Assembly (NCBI GenBank): GCA_017551675.1
Contig: JAFZLC010000047.1
Coordinates: forward strand, 82,576-146,575
DNA from: Paludibacteraceae bacterium
Lineage (GTDB): Bacteria > Bacteroidota > Bacteroidia > Bacteroidales > Paludibacteraceae
Reading direction: 5' to 3'
Length of the DNA: 64,000 bases
The position numbers and the translations under genes are program-made. This document shows positions 35,466 through 48,000 of the stretch, one piece after another (the stretch's first letter is position 1; each line of letters opens with the position of its first letter). The notes under the pieces were generated by a model. That model was not told where the DNA came from and did not search any database. It saw only the letters and a list, made by a program, of their open reading frames with translations.

Positions 35466-36515
35466 ATGAAGAAAGTTCTGATAGACTTATCCGTATTAAA
35501 ACATCTGAATTGTGGTTTGGGACAAGTTGCATACAATTATGCAAAATATTTTGAACGCAATGCCAAACATCTTGATTTTGAGGTCCATTTGTTGGTCCCT
35601 AAGTCATACATAGGTGCCTTCGGAAATGATGTCTTTTATCATCAGTCTAAGGAACTTTACACGATGTTTCCTTCTCTTCTTCCTAAGTTCGATGCTTGGC
35701 ATGCCATTCATCAGCTGAGTCGCTTTAAACCATCACGAAAGAAGACCCCTACCGTATTGACCATTCACGATCTCAATTTTCTATACGAAAAAGATGAGGC
35801 AAAAATCAATAAGTATACACGTAGAATAGCTGCTAAGATCCGTCAGGCAAAGAAGATAGTCTGTATATCCAATTTTGCTAAAAATGATGTGCAGAACCAT
35901 TTCCATTTACAGAAACCCATCGAGGTGTTGTACAATGGTGTGGAGTTTATGTCGTCGGAAGTTGAAAAACGTCCTGCAGCTGTATCAAGTGATCGCCCTT
36001 TCCTCTTCTCCATCGGACAGTTGATGCCGAAGAAAAACTTCCACGTGATGTTGGATGCCATGAAATTGCTACCTCAGTACGATTTCTATCTGGCAGGGAA
36101 GGATAATACGGACTATGCTGAAATGATGAGGAAACGAATCAAGGAGGAGCATATTGATAATGTCCACTTAATGGGTGAGATACTGCATTCTGAGAAAGTG
36201 TGGTTGTACAACCATTGCACAGCGTTTGTTTTCCCTTCTCTGTTTGAGGGATTTGGCCTGCCTATTATCGAAGCGATGTTTTTTGAGAAACCGGTTATCT
36301 CTTCCAACCAGACTTCATTGCAGGAGATTGGAGCCGACCATGTGACATTTATCGAGCATTTTGAGCCAGACTATATTGCTTCAAAGATTCAAACTGCTAT
36401 TAGTGAGTTTAATGAAGAGAAGGCTCTATCCAATCGTGCGTATGCAATGTCGTTCTCGTATGAGAAACATTTGGGACGTTACGTGGAGATCTATCGCGAA
36501 CTTTGCAATATCTAA
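35466..36515 (+). CDS. GT4-family glycosyltransferase
   Basis: 349 residues from the ATG at 35466 (MKKVLIDLSVLKHLNCGLGQ). A GT-B enzyme: N-terminal acceptor half with VLTIHDLNFLYEKDE and IVCISNFAKNDV, then the hinge VLYNGVE, and the donor-binding half with FLFSIGQLMPKKNFHVML and the conserved FPSLFEGFGLPIIEAM (EX7E motif). It transfers a nucleotide-activated sugar, probably in cell-envelope glycan synthesis. It is convergent with the next two glycosyltransferase genes, whose first stop codon directly abuts its own. Confidence 0.88.
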   Translation: MKKVLIDLSVLKHLNCGLGQVAYNYAKYFERNAKHLDFEVHLLVPKSYIGAFGNDVFYHQSKELYTMFPSLLPKFDAWHAIHQLSRFKPSRKKTPTVLTIHDLNFLYEKDEAKINKYTRRIAAKIRQAKKIVCISNFAKNDVQNHFHLQKPIEVLYNGVEFMSSEVEKRPAAVSSDRPFLFSIGQLMPKKNFHVMLDAMKLLPQYDFYLAGKDNTDYAEMMRKRIKEEHIDNVHLMGEILHSEKVWLYNHCTAFVFPSLFEGFGLPIIEAMFFEKPVISSNQTSLQEIGADHVTFIEHFEPDYIASKIQTAISEFNEEKALSNRAYAMSFSYEKHLGRYVEIYRELCNI

Positions 36516-37454
36516 TCACCATTCAATTGAACGTATGATTTCCTTTGTGGGGATGAGGGGCAGGTACTCCTTTTCACGCCGTTGTTGTGCCTTCTCCTTG
36601 ATGGCATTGAAGGCTTGCAGTGAGGTGAGGAATTTGTTGTGCGAGTTGCTACGGACAATGGTGCAAAGTATCTTTTTGAAGAATAGTTTGCAAGAGAATT
36701 TGCCTAGTGTTGCAGCGTCGCTATGCAGATAGTTGAGTAGCAGTTGGTTGCGTAGGAATATCTTTTCGATGTACTCTTTTTTGTTTTCTGCGTTGATGGT
36801 GGTGGAGTGACAGTGTTTACAGTAGGTCTCGTTGGTGTATAGACATTTCCATCCTCTTCTCCATGCACGTAGTGAAAGGTCGAAGTCCTCGAAATAGAAA
36901 GGGGAGAAGAGTTCATTGAATCCCCCTAGCATTTTCAATTTGTTTGTATCGACAAGAGCATTACCCCCACAAAGGTAGAGGGTGTTTCCCACTTTATTCG
37001 TAGGACTATTTTGGTAGTGCAGTTTTCCATGTTTGATGAATGGAATCTTTCTGCCTTCGATCAGCTCTTTCCCCTCCCGATCACGTATTTCACTATAGAT
37101 GCCAAACAGATCTTGGTCGGCAAAGGATGGAATTGTACGGTCGAAGAAGTCATCAGCCAACAGCATGTCGTTGTTTAGCATCAGGGTAAGATCCATGGAA
37201 GCCTCTTGAATACCTCTGTTCATGGTGATGGAGAAACCGCTGTTTTGTGCGTTTTGCAACCATCTCATTTTAGGGATGGAGATTGATTTGAGATAATCGA
37301 TAGAGGTATCGGTTGAGGCATCATCCACGATGATGATTTCATAATCCGATACGGACTGACTCTTATCGACAATCTGTGCGACAGAGGGTAGGAAGGCTTG
37401 CAATAAATGTTGCCCGTTGTAAGTCGGTATGATGATTGATACGCTCTTTTGCAT
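36516..37454 (-). CDS. Family 2 glycosyltransferase (rhamnosyltransferase-like)
   Basis: 312 residues. Starts SVSIIIPTYNGQHLLQAFLP, with YEIIIVDDASTD and MLNNDMLLADDF as the nucleotide- and metal-binding blocks. YFEDFDLSLRAWRRGWKCLY is the ED/Y block common to GT2 rhamnosyl- and galactofuranosyl-like enzymes. The C-terminal part has a hydrophobic/basic stretch that may touch the membrane. It likely works in O-antigen or LPS sugar assembly. It lies 16 bp downstream of the GT gene at 37471-38460 and is probably cotranscribed with it. Confidence 0.87.
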   Translation of the reverse strand: MQKSVSIIIPTYNGQHLLQAFLPSVAQIVDKSQSVSDYEIIIVDDASTDTSIDYLKSISIPKMRWLQNAQNSGFSITMNRGIQEASMDLTLMLNNDMLLADDFFDRTIPSFADQDLFGIYSEIRDREGKELIEGRKIPFIKHGKLHYQNSPTNKVGNTLYLCGGNALVDTNKLKMLGGFNELFSPFYFEDFDLSLRAWRRGWKCLYTNETYCKHCHSTTINAENKKEYIEKIFLRNQLLLNYLHSDAATLGKFSCKLFFKKILCTIVRSNSHNKFLTSLQAFNAIKEKAQQRREKEYLPLIPTKEIIRSIEW

Positions 37455-37470
37455 GGTTGAATTGAAACGC

Positions 37471-38460
37471 TTATTTTTTCTTTCTGAAAAGGTGTTTTTG
37501 CCATACGTAGAATTGGTGACTTTTCCTTCGGAAGAGCCATCCCAACCTGTTCCAGATGCTCTCCTTTTGAGTCTTCATGAAATCTTCGTATAGTTGAATA
37601 TATTTTTTCACCTGGATATCTACATTTAGATTTTCCAAGGCGAATTGTCTGAGGTCATTTCCGTCGGTAGGATTGTACTGTTTCATTGCTTGGAGCAGAT
37701 CCTCTTTCGTGTTGATGACATTCTTTTTTCTTCCACTGCAGTTGTCATAGAGAGACGCGGTGATGTTTTCGGAGGTTAAATAGCCACGACCTTTCATAGC
37801 ACCGTTGTAGGAGCGGTAGTCGAATGCGATGATGGTTCGTCCGCAAGCCATTGCGTCGTAGATAGAGCGACCAATACCGATCACCATATCGCTGTTGTTG
37901 ACGAGGGATTCCACGTCCCAATTGTTATCCTTTGTTTTGTCGCTACGATGAAAATCGACGCCCAGTTCCTCGCAGCACTCTTTTATGATTTGATGAGCCT
38001 CGTCTGCCTGACACAAGGAGAGTACAGATGAGAGTTGAGGATGAAGTTCCTTGATGGGCTTAAATCGCTGACAATCAATACCATTGAGTATAACATGACA
38101 GATTGGGAAACCAAGAGATTCGATATGCTCTTTTATCTCTTCAGAGATTCCGACGAGGATATCGGCGTAGGGAGAGGGCTGTTCGATGGGCGGAATTACA
38201 CCATGGCAAGTTTGGATGATAGGACCTTTCCCGCAGAGGCGGTCGACCACGTATAGGTGGTTGGCAATGATCAGGTCATAGTGAGAATGAGACATAAAAG
38301 GGATGCCCAGAGCCTCAATTTTACGAGCTATTTCACCAGAAACGAAGCAGTAATATTCAACATCATACCCCAATCGTTTCAAGGCGGTGGCCATGGCGTA
38401 AGTAAAGTTTTCGGTTCCACCTGTTCTTTCTAGGTCGATGGTGGCTAATAATATCTTCAT
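37471..38460 (-). CDS. GT-B (GT4-like) glycosyltransferase
   Basis: 329 residues. MKILLATIDLERTGGTENFT is a typical GT4 N-terminus. It has IIQTCHGVIPPIEQPSPYAD, LVGISEEIKEHIESLG and VILNGIDCQRFKP at the hinge. The C-terminal half is short but keeps DMVIGIGRSIYDAMACGRT, a variant of the usual EX7E region without a clear first Glu. This suggests a divergent donor site. The tail is strongly basic (RRKSHQFYVWQKHLFRKKK). A role in envelope glycan synthesis is likely from neighbours. Confidence 0.8.
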   Translation of the reverse strand: MKILLATIDLERTGGTENFTYAMATALKRLGYDVEYYCFVSGEIARKIEALGIPFMSHSHYDLIIANHLYVVDRLCGKGPIIQTCHGVIPPIEQPSPYADILVGISEEIKEHIESLGFPICHVILNGIDCQRFKPIKELHPQLSSVLSLCQADEAHQIIKECCEELGVDFHRSDKTKDNNWDVESLVNNSDMVIGIGRSIYDAMACGRTIIAFDYRSYNGAMKGRGYLTSENITASLYDNCSGRKKNVINTKEDLLQAMKQYNPTDGNDLRQFALENLNVDIQVKKYIQLYEDFMKTQKESIWNRLGWLFRRKSHQFYVWQKHLFRKKK

Positions 38461-38561
38461 AATAATCTATTTATGAGGGCAACCTTCTCATTAATCTTTG
38501 CAAATGTAACATTTAAAGATGATACTTTCAAATGAAATTATAATCAATGTTTTAATTTAAT

Positions 38562-38736
38562 AGAAAGCCCCTACGGGGCAATGCAACGCGACCGTATTCG
38601 CATGGTTCTATTAAGAGAAAGCCCCTAACGGGGCAATGCAACCTGCACGTCGCAACCATATGCCCCGTAGGGGCTATCTCTTAATAGCAAAAGAGACGGG
38701 GTTGCGAGAACATATACCCCGTTAGGGGTTTTCTAT
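38562..38736 (-). repeat. Palindrome cassette E, isolated and inverted
   Basis: Read on the minus strand: a (38729-38716, loop variant TAAC), b (38674-38662), c (38634-38621), d (38579-38567), with the same spacers as cassettes C and D (CTATTAAGAG before b, TTTCTCTTAATAG after c). No transposase gene is present. It lies just upstream of the GT genes' start and before the giant gene. The rest of the 38461-39083 gap is very AT-rich with TAnnTTTG-like matches (such as TATTTTTG near 38965) but no clear promoter. Confidence 0.75.
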
Positions 38737-39083
38737 TGATATTATCATGTTAAATTCTATTGGTTGTGTAAAAAAAACTAAAAAAATATAAGTTGAACGA
38801 CCATCAATATTGTCTGTAAAGTTTCAATATAACCAAAAAGTTTACGCTAAAAAATGGACATTATTTAATAAAAGGGAGAAAAGAAATTATAATTTCAAAA
38901 TAAAAAATATTGTAAAATTGGCTGATTTTCTATATTTTTAACGAATCCGTAACAAAATAAGTTGTATTTTTGGCATGGTTTTTGAAATTTTGTTTATGTT
39001 TCAATTTGTGTATTACACTTGTTGCGTGTTATTTTGCTTATAGTATATTTAGAATTTTTGTGGAAAATTTTTGATCAGAAGTT

Positions 39084-42000
39084 ATGATTCATTTTGTTTT
39101 TAAGAATAGAAATCTTTTATCGACATTAATAGTGTTCCTTGCTGTTTCTTTAAGTACAACGGTTAAAGCAGCAGGGGATACGATTACGGCATCTTGGGAA
39201 AATACTGTATATGGAGGTTTTATCTGGGTGGGAAATACAAATACAAATCCGGCAGATGATAAGTATAAAGATCCGAATACAGATAAAGAAGCTGAAATTA
39301 TAAATATTCACAATGTTCCGGGTGGTTATTCTTCATCGGAATTCACCAATGTAAATTTTGCCTATTTTTGTGTTCCTTATGTAGATACGGCTTGTGGTAA
39401 GATGGAAATCCCGTATGCTCAATTAAATTGGACTTATGGAAATCCTTTAAATGATCAACCCAATACTCAGGTAAGGGTAATTATCACTTCAGAAGATGGT
39501 GCTGATGTGATAAAGGATACTACGATTACGGCAGAAAAAACAAAGGAGATTACATCTGCCCATTTATATTCTCATCATTGTAAGTTGTCAGGTTGTCTTA
39601 GTAGTTTGTTTAAAAGGGAGTTATTAGATGTAGGGGTCAGATATCGAATTTATGTTGCAGATATAAAAGTGAAATTGGGCCCAGCCCCTGAAAAATCAAA
39701 CAATGGAACAGGTTGGTCTTTTGCTATGGTTTATTCTCATCCCATGTTAGAGCGTAGGTCGATTATGTTTTATGATGTCGATAAGTTTGCAAAGACAGGA
39801 TATCAAGGTGTGAGTGGAGATAATCTGGAGACGAACTTAGCCCTTAAAAAAGGATTTAAGATGGTAGTTGATTCCTTAACCATTGGATATTCAGGATTTG
39901 GTAGTATGTATAATACAACTAATGAATATATTGAGAGCAACGAAAAAGCGCTTCCTATTGTTTATAATGGACCGAATAATTGGAAAAATAAAAATGTATT
40001 TAGAAGTTCTATTTTCTATTCGTATGAAGGTTGTCAACTCACTCAGGATCAAGGTTTATATACAAGAGCGTTCGATTTGAGTGTGGCGTCTGTGAAAGCT
40101 TCTGATTTTGTAAATGTAGCTGATACCTCTGCGGCGTTAAATCTTTACATAGCAGGAGAGAATGAGAACCACTTTTTCACTAGTGCTGTGTTGGCATTTG
40201 GCGCACCAGATGTACCTGAGGCCACAATGCCTGTTGAGGTGTCTGATCGCCAATTGGACCCAGACAAAGAGTATACATGTAAAATGTTTGTGACAGTGGG
40301 TGATAACAAAGACGGATTGACTCATATTAAGTTGAATATTCCTATTTCTGAATATGTTGATTCCATTTCTGATTTTAAGATTACTTTTTTAGATAAAAAT
40401 GTGGAGATAAAACAAGACAAGTTTTTAACGGTAACTCCTTCTCTTACAAATGATCAAGCCTCTACAGAAATAGTTAATTTTTTAAATAATTCAACCACTA
40501 ATATCGATAATTTTTACAAAAAAACGATTAATCAAGTAAATGCATATTTAAGAGATGTGACACAAAAGAATGATTCATTATTTGAAAAGAATCCTTCTAA
40601 AATGATACAGCAATTGATAACATTGTATTTTGGAGATATGGTCATCCCTTCTTCTATAAAGAATAAGGATGTGATAGAAATCAAGTTAACATTGCATACA
40701 AAGCCTGCTGATGATAATGTTTATAGAATCTCAACGTATGATGGTGTTTCTAAACCGGAATTTATCCAGGATGCTGAGATGTCTGTTGAGGGATATACCT
40801 CAAAAGAGAAATCAACGATGGAAAGTGTTAATAGAGATTCAATGCAAAGATTAGGAGACATAGATGATTATTTTGACTTGTTGAGGTGTAAAGGAACCGG
40901 AACCGGAACCGGAGATGGTGATTTGCCTGGTGGTGGAGGTGGTGGCGGATGTAATGGTATAGATGGTTCTTCTTCACATACTACAGAGGGATTGTTCCAA
41001 AAAAATCGTTTGACAGATTCTATAAACATTACCATAAATGCTTCAAGTAAGTGTGTTGAAGTGCCTGATACGATAGAGATTCCATTCTGTAGTCAAACGT
41101 CTATAACAGCATCTTCCATCCATGAGTTCCTGTACAACTACTATAAGTTTGATATCGATTCAATAGCTCGATTGGATTCTTGTATCTGGGAACGTGCCAA
41201 GAGAGAGAAATTATTGAATTTTGCCAGAGACCATGGTGTCAACCGCTCCAGAATGGCGGCACTTCTCAGCACTATTGATAAATTGCCATCCATTACTTCA
41301 TCGGCTGCAAGTAATGCTGACGCAGATAAATTTAATAAATTTTTGGAGTGCGAAGCCGAGCTGTCGCCAGACTCTATCGATTCAATCGTCAATATGAAGA
41401 TTGATTACAGCAAACTGTTCGTACTATATAAGTCGAAAGATACTACTGATTATTACCAGTCAACGAAGAGTTATAATGTGAGGAGTGATGAAGCATATAC
41501 TAAAGAGTATACCATTGATGGAAATCTGACAACTTATGCATCCTTCAGATCTCCGTGGAAGGGTTGTAAAGATACAACCATTGTTATAAAATTTATTAAA
41601 TCTGATTTGGAAGCACCTGTTGCAACCTATAAGGATTCAACGATAGAAGAGGGGAAGACGATATATGCATGTCGTGATGACAAATTGAAACCTATCACAA
41701 TCTTTAAGGATCATAACAATTATGATATCTATGCGGATATTACAGATTTAGAGGGGAATGTACATTCCAAATTGTGGTTAAATAGAAATAGAAAGATTGA
41801 TGATCCGTATTCGTGGAATTTACAAGATGACTCAATAGTTTCAAGTGTAAATTCTGGCACGTACAAAATTGAGTTGTATAAACGTAACTATATCGATCGT
41901 TGTTTCGGAGAAAAGTTAACTTTCTATCTGAAAATTATTGATATAACAATAAATGAGAGACCTCATATTATAAATAAAGAGGAGGCAGTAAATCAACAGA

Positions 42001-45000
42001 TTACATATTGCCAATCAATAGATTCCACTGATCATATCACACTTAGAATTGATAAAAGCACTATTCCTGTAGGATTAGGAGTTAAGTGGTTTTGGATTAT
42101 GCATGATTCAACAAAGAATCAAACAAGGGATTCATTGATTGGTGAGGCAGATACAGTCAATATTCCTAGTGGAAAAGAGGGAACTTTTGAATATGCTGCT
42201 GCATTCTCCAGAGACATCTGTTTGAGTGAAATGGATACTCTATTTGTAAGATTTGACCCATATCCAAAACCGATAAAATTGGATACCATTTCGATTTGTG
42301 AAAATTATGAATTGCAGGTTTCGGATGTAATTGGTAGAATAAAAAATTTAAATAGCCCTAAGTTCACTGAGGATAGCGTAAAGTTTTACAAATATATTCC
42401 TAGTACTGACCCAGATGATAGTTTGATGCTTTCAATAAAAGCAGATTCTATCAAATTGAGTAGATTCCTTTATGAATCAAGATCTAATTTCTCATGTGAT
42501 AACGTGGATGAAGTTTATCGTTACACTAAATATGTGGCACAAGCCCATTCGGGTAACGGATGTCTTGGAAAAGGTAGTCTTGGAGTGATAAGGACAATTT
42601 GTTATGAAGATTCTACTACAAAATTTGAAGGAGGTGATAGCCTTTTGTATTGTACTGGAGATCACCCGACAGAGAATTTGAATGAATATGTCACTGGATA
42701 CAATAACGTTTATCGTTGGGTTTGGGTAACTGATTCTCTCGACTTGCCTAAAAATGGATTTGAGGCGAATAATTTTGATAATAATAAGTACACTTATAAT
42801 CCTTATAATCCTCGTATTTCTACGGAATCTCCACATTCAAGGAATTTCTACGTCGTTCGCGTCGATAGTAACGATTGTGTAAGTAAACCTTCCAAATTTA
42901 CTGTTGTGGTGGGTGATTCTATCCATTCTACTCCGCTTATTGGTGATACGACTAAATATATTTATACTAACCGAAACTTCGTGATAGAGTTCTGTCCGGG
43001 TGATGATAAAGTTTACCCTAATGCAGTCTTGCCTGTTAAGGCTACTGAATCATCATATACCATGACTGCTGTTGAGAAGAATAATTTTACAGAAGATTGC
43101 GATTCATTATACGATCACAATTCTATCCGTTTGGAATGGAATACTGTAAAACAGGATTCTATCGTAATGCCAATTTATGCTCCGGGTAAATACTATTATT
43201 GTATTCGTCAAACCACCGCTATTGGTTGTGATGGTCCTTGGGTAAACGTCACCATCTCGGTTCGTGATTCTGTGAAAGGTGATCTCTCTGTGGATAGCAT
43301 TAAGTTGTGCGAAGCTTCTCCAAGTGCTAAGGTGGTTGATTTCGTTCACAATGGTAGTACATACAATATAAAGTATTATGACAAGGATACTGTGGAAATC
43401 AATAAGGATTTAGCTGTTGTTAATACGGATGTCCCTGGCGAATACCTATCATCTTATAACAATAACTTATTCTTCGTTTCACTTTTCGATACGAAATGTT
43501 CGGGTGAAAAGATTCCGGTACAATCGATTGTCAGCGAAAAACCTTCCGTACCAAATATCTTAAATGACACCTTGTATTACTGTCTCAACGATAATGTGGA
43601 TCTAACTGCGGATGGTGGCGTGACCGTCAATAAACCAATGGAGGTTTTGAAATGGAAATCGGCTGACAAGTTTGTCGCTTCCGTTGCAAGTGAGACGGAC
43701 TACTTGGTACAGACCCTTAATAGTGTGACTGGCTGTTTGAGTGATTATGATACGATTGATGTTCTCGTTGAAAAGACCTTCGATTTCGCTCCGATCGCAC
43801 CTATTCAGGTTTGCTATGGTGAAACTGTCGATTTATGGGATTTGGTGGAACAAGCAATCACTCCTCATAACATGGTCATCAAAAAAGCACAGCCTATCTT
43901 TGAAATAAAGAATGCTAGTGGTACTAAACTTACAGAGACGGCTGCTCGTAATATTGTTTCTACTAAGGCTAAAACCATTGAAGATGAACAGACCTATTAT
44001 ATTTCTGTATCAGAACCTATCAGTGGTTGTTCGTACGATGGGTCGGTTACAATTAATTTTGCCCCTCTTCCAGAGATGCAGCCTGATATGGTGAACAAGT
44101 GTGAGGGAGAGGTGTTTGCTTTGCCTACTCCAGAAGGTACACCTTACTCTTACGAGTGGTATAACAAGGGTTCTAGAATTATCAACGAAACAGCCTTTAG
44201 CGCAACCCAAGATGAAACTTTGACATTGGTGGCAACCACCTCTTTCAACTGCGTTGATAGCGTCTCAGTGGTAATTGATATCGACTCCTTGCCAGGTGTT
44301 CCGTTAATCAGTGATACGGCTTTGTGTCAGGGATCGGGTAATCATACTCTTGATGTGGATTACCACTCTTCTGTCAACTCAGACAACTTATACAACGATC
44401 TTCACTTCTATTGGGAAGATAAGAATAAAACACAGGTGTCTTATTTCAATGCGGATACCACATTTGCTGATTCCAGAATCAATGTTAAGTATGTTGGTAT
44501 TATAAAGAATATAAACAAGGGAACACACTGTTTCAATAGCAAGGAGATTACGGTTACAGTTAATAAACGTATCTCATTAGGTATCAGTGATCCTTCTCCA
44601 ATATGTCAACCTCAAACTTTTGATGCTACTTCTTATATCAAGAGTTATCTCAATTCCAATTCAATCGGTGGTCATAACCCTAAGATTGATTACTACTTCA
44701 AATTGGACAACAATTTGAATAAGACTACATTGACAGAAGCTGAGATGAATGCATTGGAATATTCTTCCTCTTCTGATCAGGTTCAATATGGTTATGGTAT
44801 GATCGATTCAGATGGTATCTGTTCGTCTGAAGATACATTCGTGGTTACTATCAATCGTCAGCCTAAAGCTCCATTAATCGAACAGGGCGAAGATTCCCTC
44901 TTCTTCTGTCGCGATAATGCTCCTTTGGTTGTGAATGCTTCGGATACTGCTGGTTTTGACCATTTGAAATTGATTTGGCAAAACAATACGACGGGTCTGA

Positions 45001-48000
45001 CATTCACATTGAATGAGGCTCTTTCTACTACTCAGTTGAGCGCTTACTTCCAAGACACTACCACTTCTTGTAAGGGTGACCCTTCTACTGCTATTGCTAT
45101 CGTGGCTGCTCCTATCAAGGTGAAACCAATCGGTGGTAAGGATACGTTGGCATTCTGTGCCGACTCGGTAGTCAACCTCTGGGAATTGGCTTATCAATCT
45201 TTCACACCTGATTTGAAAGATCGCTCTAACGTCACAATGACAGCTAAGAGAGGTGCAATCACAATGCTTCAATCTCAATTGGAACACCTCACTTCTACTG
45301 TTCAAGATACCGCTACATATGAATTTGAGATGAATGATGATCTGACTCGTTGTTCAGCAACCAATAAGGTGACTGTCATCTTCCATCAATTACCTCATTT
45401 CTCAGTTGTGGGTGAAACAGAGATATGCTCGGGTGATAGCATCGGTCTGAAAGTAACAGGTGATAATCGTCCTATGGCTTACGGTTGGTATTATGGCTCT
45501 ACTTTGCTTAGCACCGGTACGTCATATAAACAATCTGGCTTAACTGCCGATACTACCATCACCGTAGAGGGTGCTCTCAACGACCTCTCCACTTGTAAGA
45601 CTGTCGTTACTCACTTCGTACAGGTAGATTCTCTTCCTTCTCCTTTGAAAGATACAAGCATCTATGTTTGTCAAGATACTACATCAACTACTCCATTGAA
45701 TATCAACTTCAATCGTAGTAGCTCGAACATCAATGATTATGCTATCGTATGGTTCAATTCAGATGGTGATACTTTACAAAACGATATTGAAGATGTACTT
45801 CAACCTATCGTGAAAGATGGTGTCTATGTTTATAGAGCTAATCTGGTAGACCGCAATACAAATTGCGTCAGCCAATTGGCTACCATGAAGATGAATGTTC
45901 AACCTCAAATCGGTATCCATTGGATTGACCCTGATACTATCTGTCAGCCTGATTCCTTTAACTTGATTGAGGCTTTGGCTGGTAAGGTGTACGGTGGTAA
46001 GAACCCTACTTATCAGTTCGCTCTCAGTGGTAACGACACACTTCATAATGAGACCGCTATCAAGGAGAATACGAAACTGACAGTATACTACAAGGATTTG
46101 AATGGTTGTGAATTGAAACAAGATGTTTCTGTTCAATTCTATGCTGAACCTAACATCCCTACTATCTCTAATGATACTGATGTGTGTCAGGCATTGAAAA
46201 CAATCACGTTGAATGCAAAGGCGAATGGACTAAAGAATAATACTCCTTCTGCTCAATCCTTTGAGTGGGTGATTAATAGTCATGATACAATAAAAGCAAA
46301 CTCTATCGTGGCTGATCTAAGCTTCGTCGGTGTCAATACGTATGAAGTTCGTGCCTATGACTTAAAAACATTCTGTTATAGTAAACCTGACACCTTCACG
46401 ATGTTGATCCGTGATTCTATCCAAGCTCTTATTCTCGATACCTTGAAGAGCTGTTACAATGTGCCAGTAGATCTTACGGCTAACGTTGAACACTTGGTTG
46501 GCGGAAAGGGTAAATTGGATTATCAATATAACTTGCCAGGTTCTTTGGAACTCTTCGACCCAACAGCTGTGGTGAAGAGTGGTACTTATGTTGTGAAGGT
46601 TTCAGACTCCCTTGGTGTTTGTCAACGTGAGGATAAGATAAACGTTGTGTTGCATGATTCACTGAGAATCTCTGCCGACGGCCCTAAGGAGGTGTGCGAA
46701 TATTCTCAAATAACACTCCATGGTCTATATGCTGACTCCTATGTATGGAGAAGAGAAGATGGACGTAAGTTGGCTAGCGACTCTTTGGTTTATGCTAGTG
46801 AAACTGCTAAGACGGAGGTTCTTCGTTTGATTGGTACTAAGCAAATCGGAGCTTTGGCTTGTCAAGATAGTATTGATGTGCCTATCCTAACAAATCCTAA
46901 TCCAAAGGCTTTGCCAGATAGTACCATCTACTTCTGCCAAGATACTTCCGCTGCCTCTTCTACTATTCAGTTTGACTTTAACCGTACGGCTGAAAATAAG
47001 AACGCTTACCTCATCAATTGGTATGCGACGAAGGATTCCGAAACAGCCTTCTCTTCAAAAGAGTCTGTTGAACAATCCATCAAAGAGGATAGCACCTTCA
47101 TCTATTGGGCAGACTTGACCGACCGCTTGACAGGTTGCGTCAGTCCTCGTTTCAAAATGACTGTCATCGTTCACCCAATGATCCGTACGAAGTGGCAAGA
47201 CCCTCAACCAATCTGTGAGCCATTCACCTACAACTTGAAAGAGGTGTTGGAAGACAGAAACGTGATCTATGGTGGTACGGGCGCTTTGACCCATTTCACA
47301 ATGAATGGCTCTGATACGTTGTCCGACGAGACTGCCATAGCTAAGAACAGTCAGTTGATGGCATACTTTACGGATGCGAATGGCTGTAAAATGAAACAAG
47401 AGATCAACATCCTCTTCCATTCAGAACCAAATGTTCCAACAGTACCAAAAGATACGGATATCTGTCAGTCACCAAAAGTGATCGACTTGAAGGCAAAATC
47501 AAATGGTGTCAAGGATGGTTCTCCATCCCCACAAATCTTCGAGTGGATCTTGAATGATAAGGAGACTCTATTGGCTAAGACCAAAGAGGTTGACTTGAAC
47601 AAGGCTGGTAAGTATGTATATCGCATTCGTGCTTACGATACCGTAACCAAGTGTTACAGTCAGCCAGATACGATGACACTGTTGGTTCGCGATTCTATCC
47701 AAGCATTAGTACTCGACACTCTGAAGAGTTGTTACATGGTGCCAGTGGATATAAAATCAAAAGTTGAACATCTGACCGGAGGCAAAGGCACATTGACATA
47801 CGAATATGAGTTGCCAGGTTCTTTGGAGAGCTTCGACCCATCGGCAGTAGTGAAGACGGGTAGTTATATAGTGAAGATTTCCGACTCGATGGCTGTCTGC
47901 CAGCGTGAGGAAGAGGTGAATGTACAAATGTGGGATTCATTGTCTATCCTTGCTGTTGGACCACGCGAAGTGTGTGAATATTCACAGATTACATTAAAGG

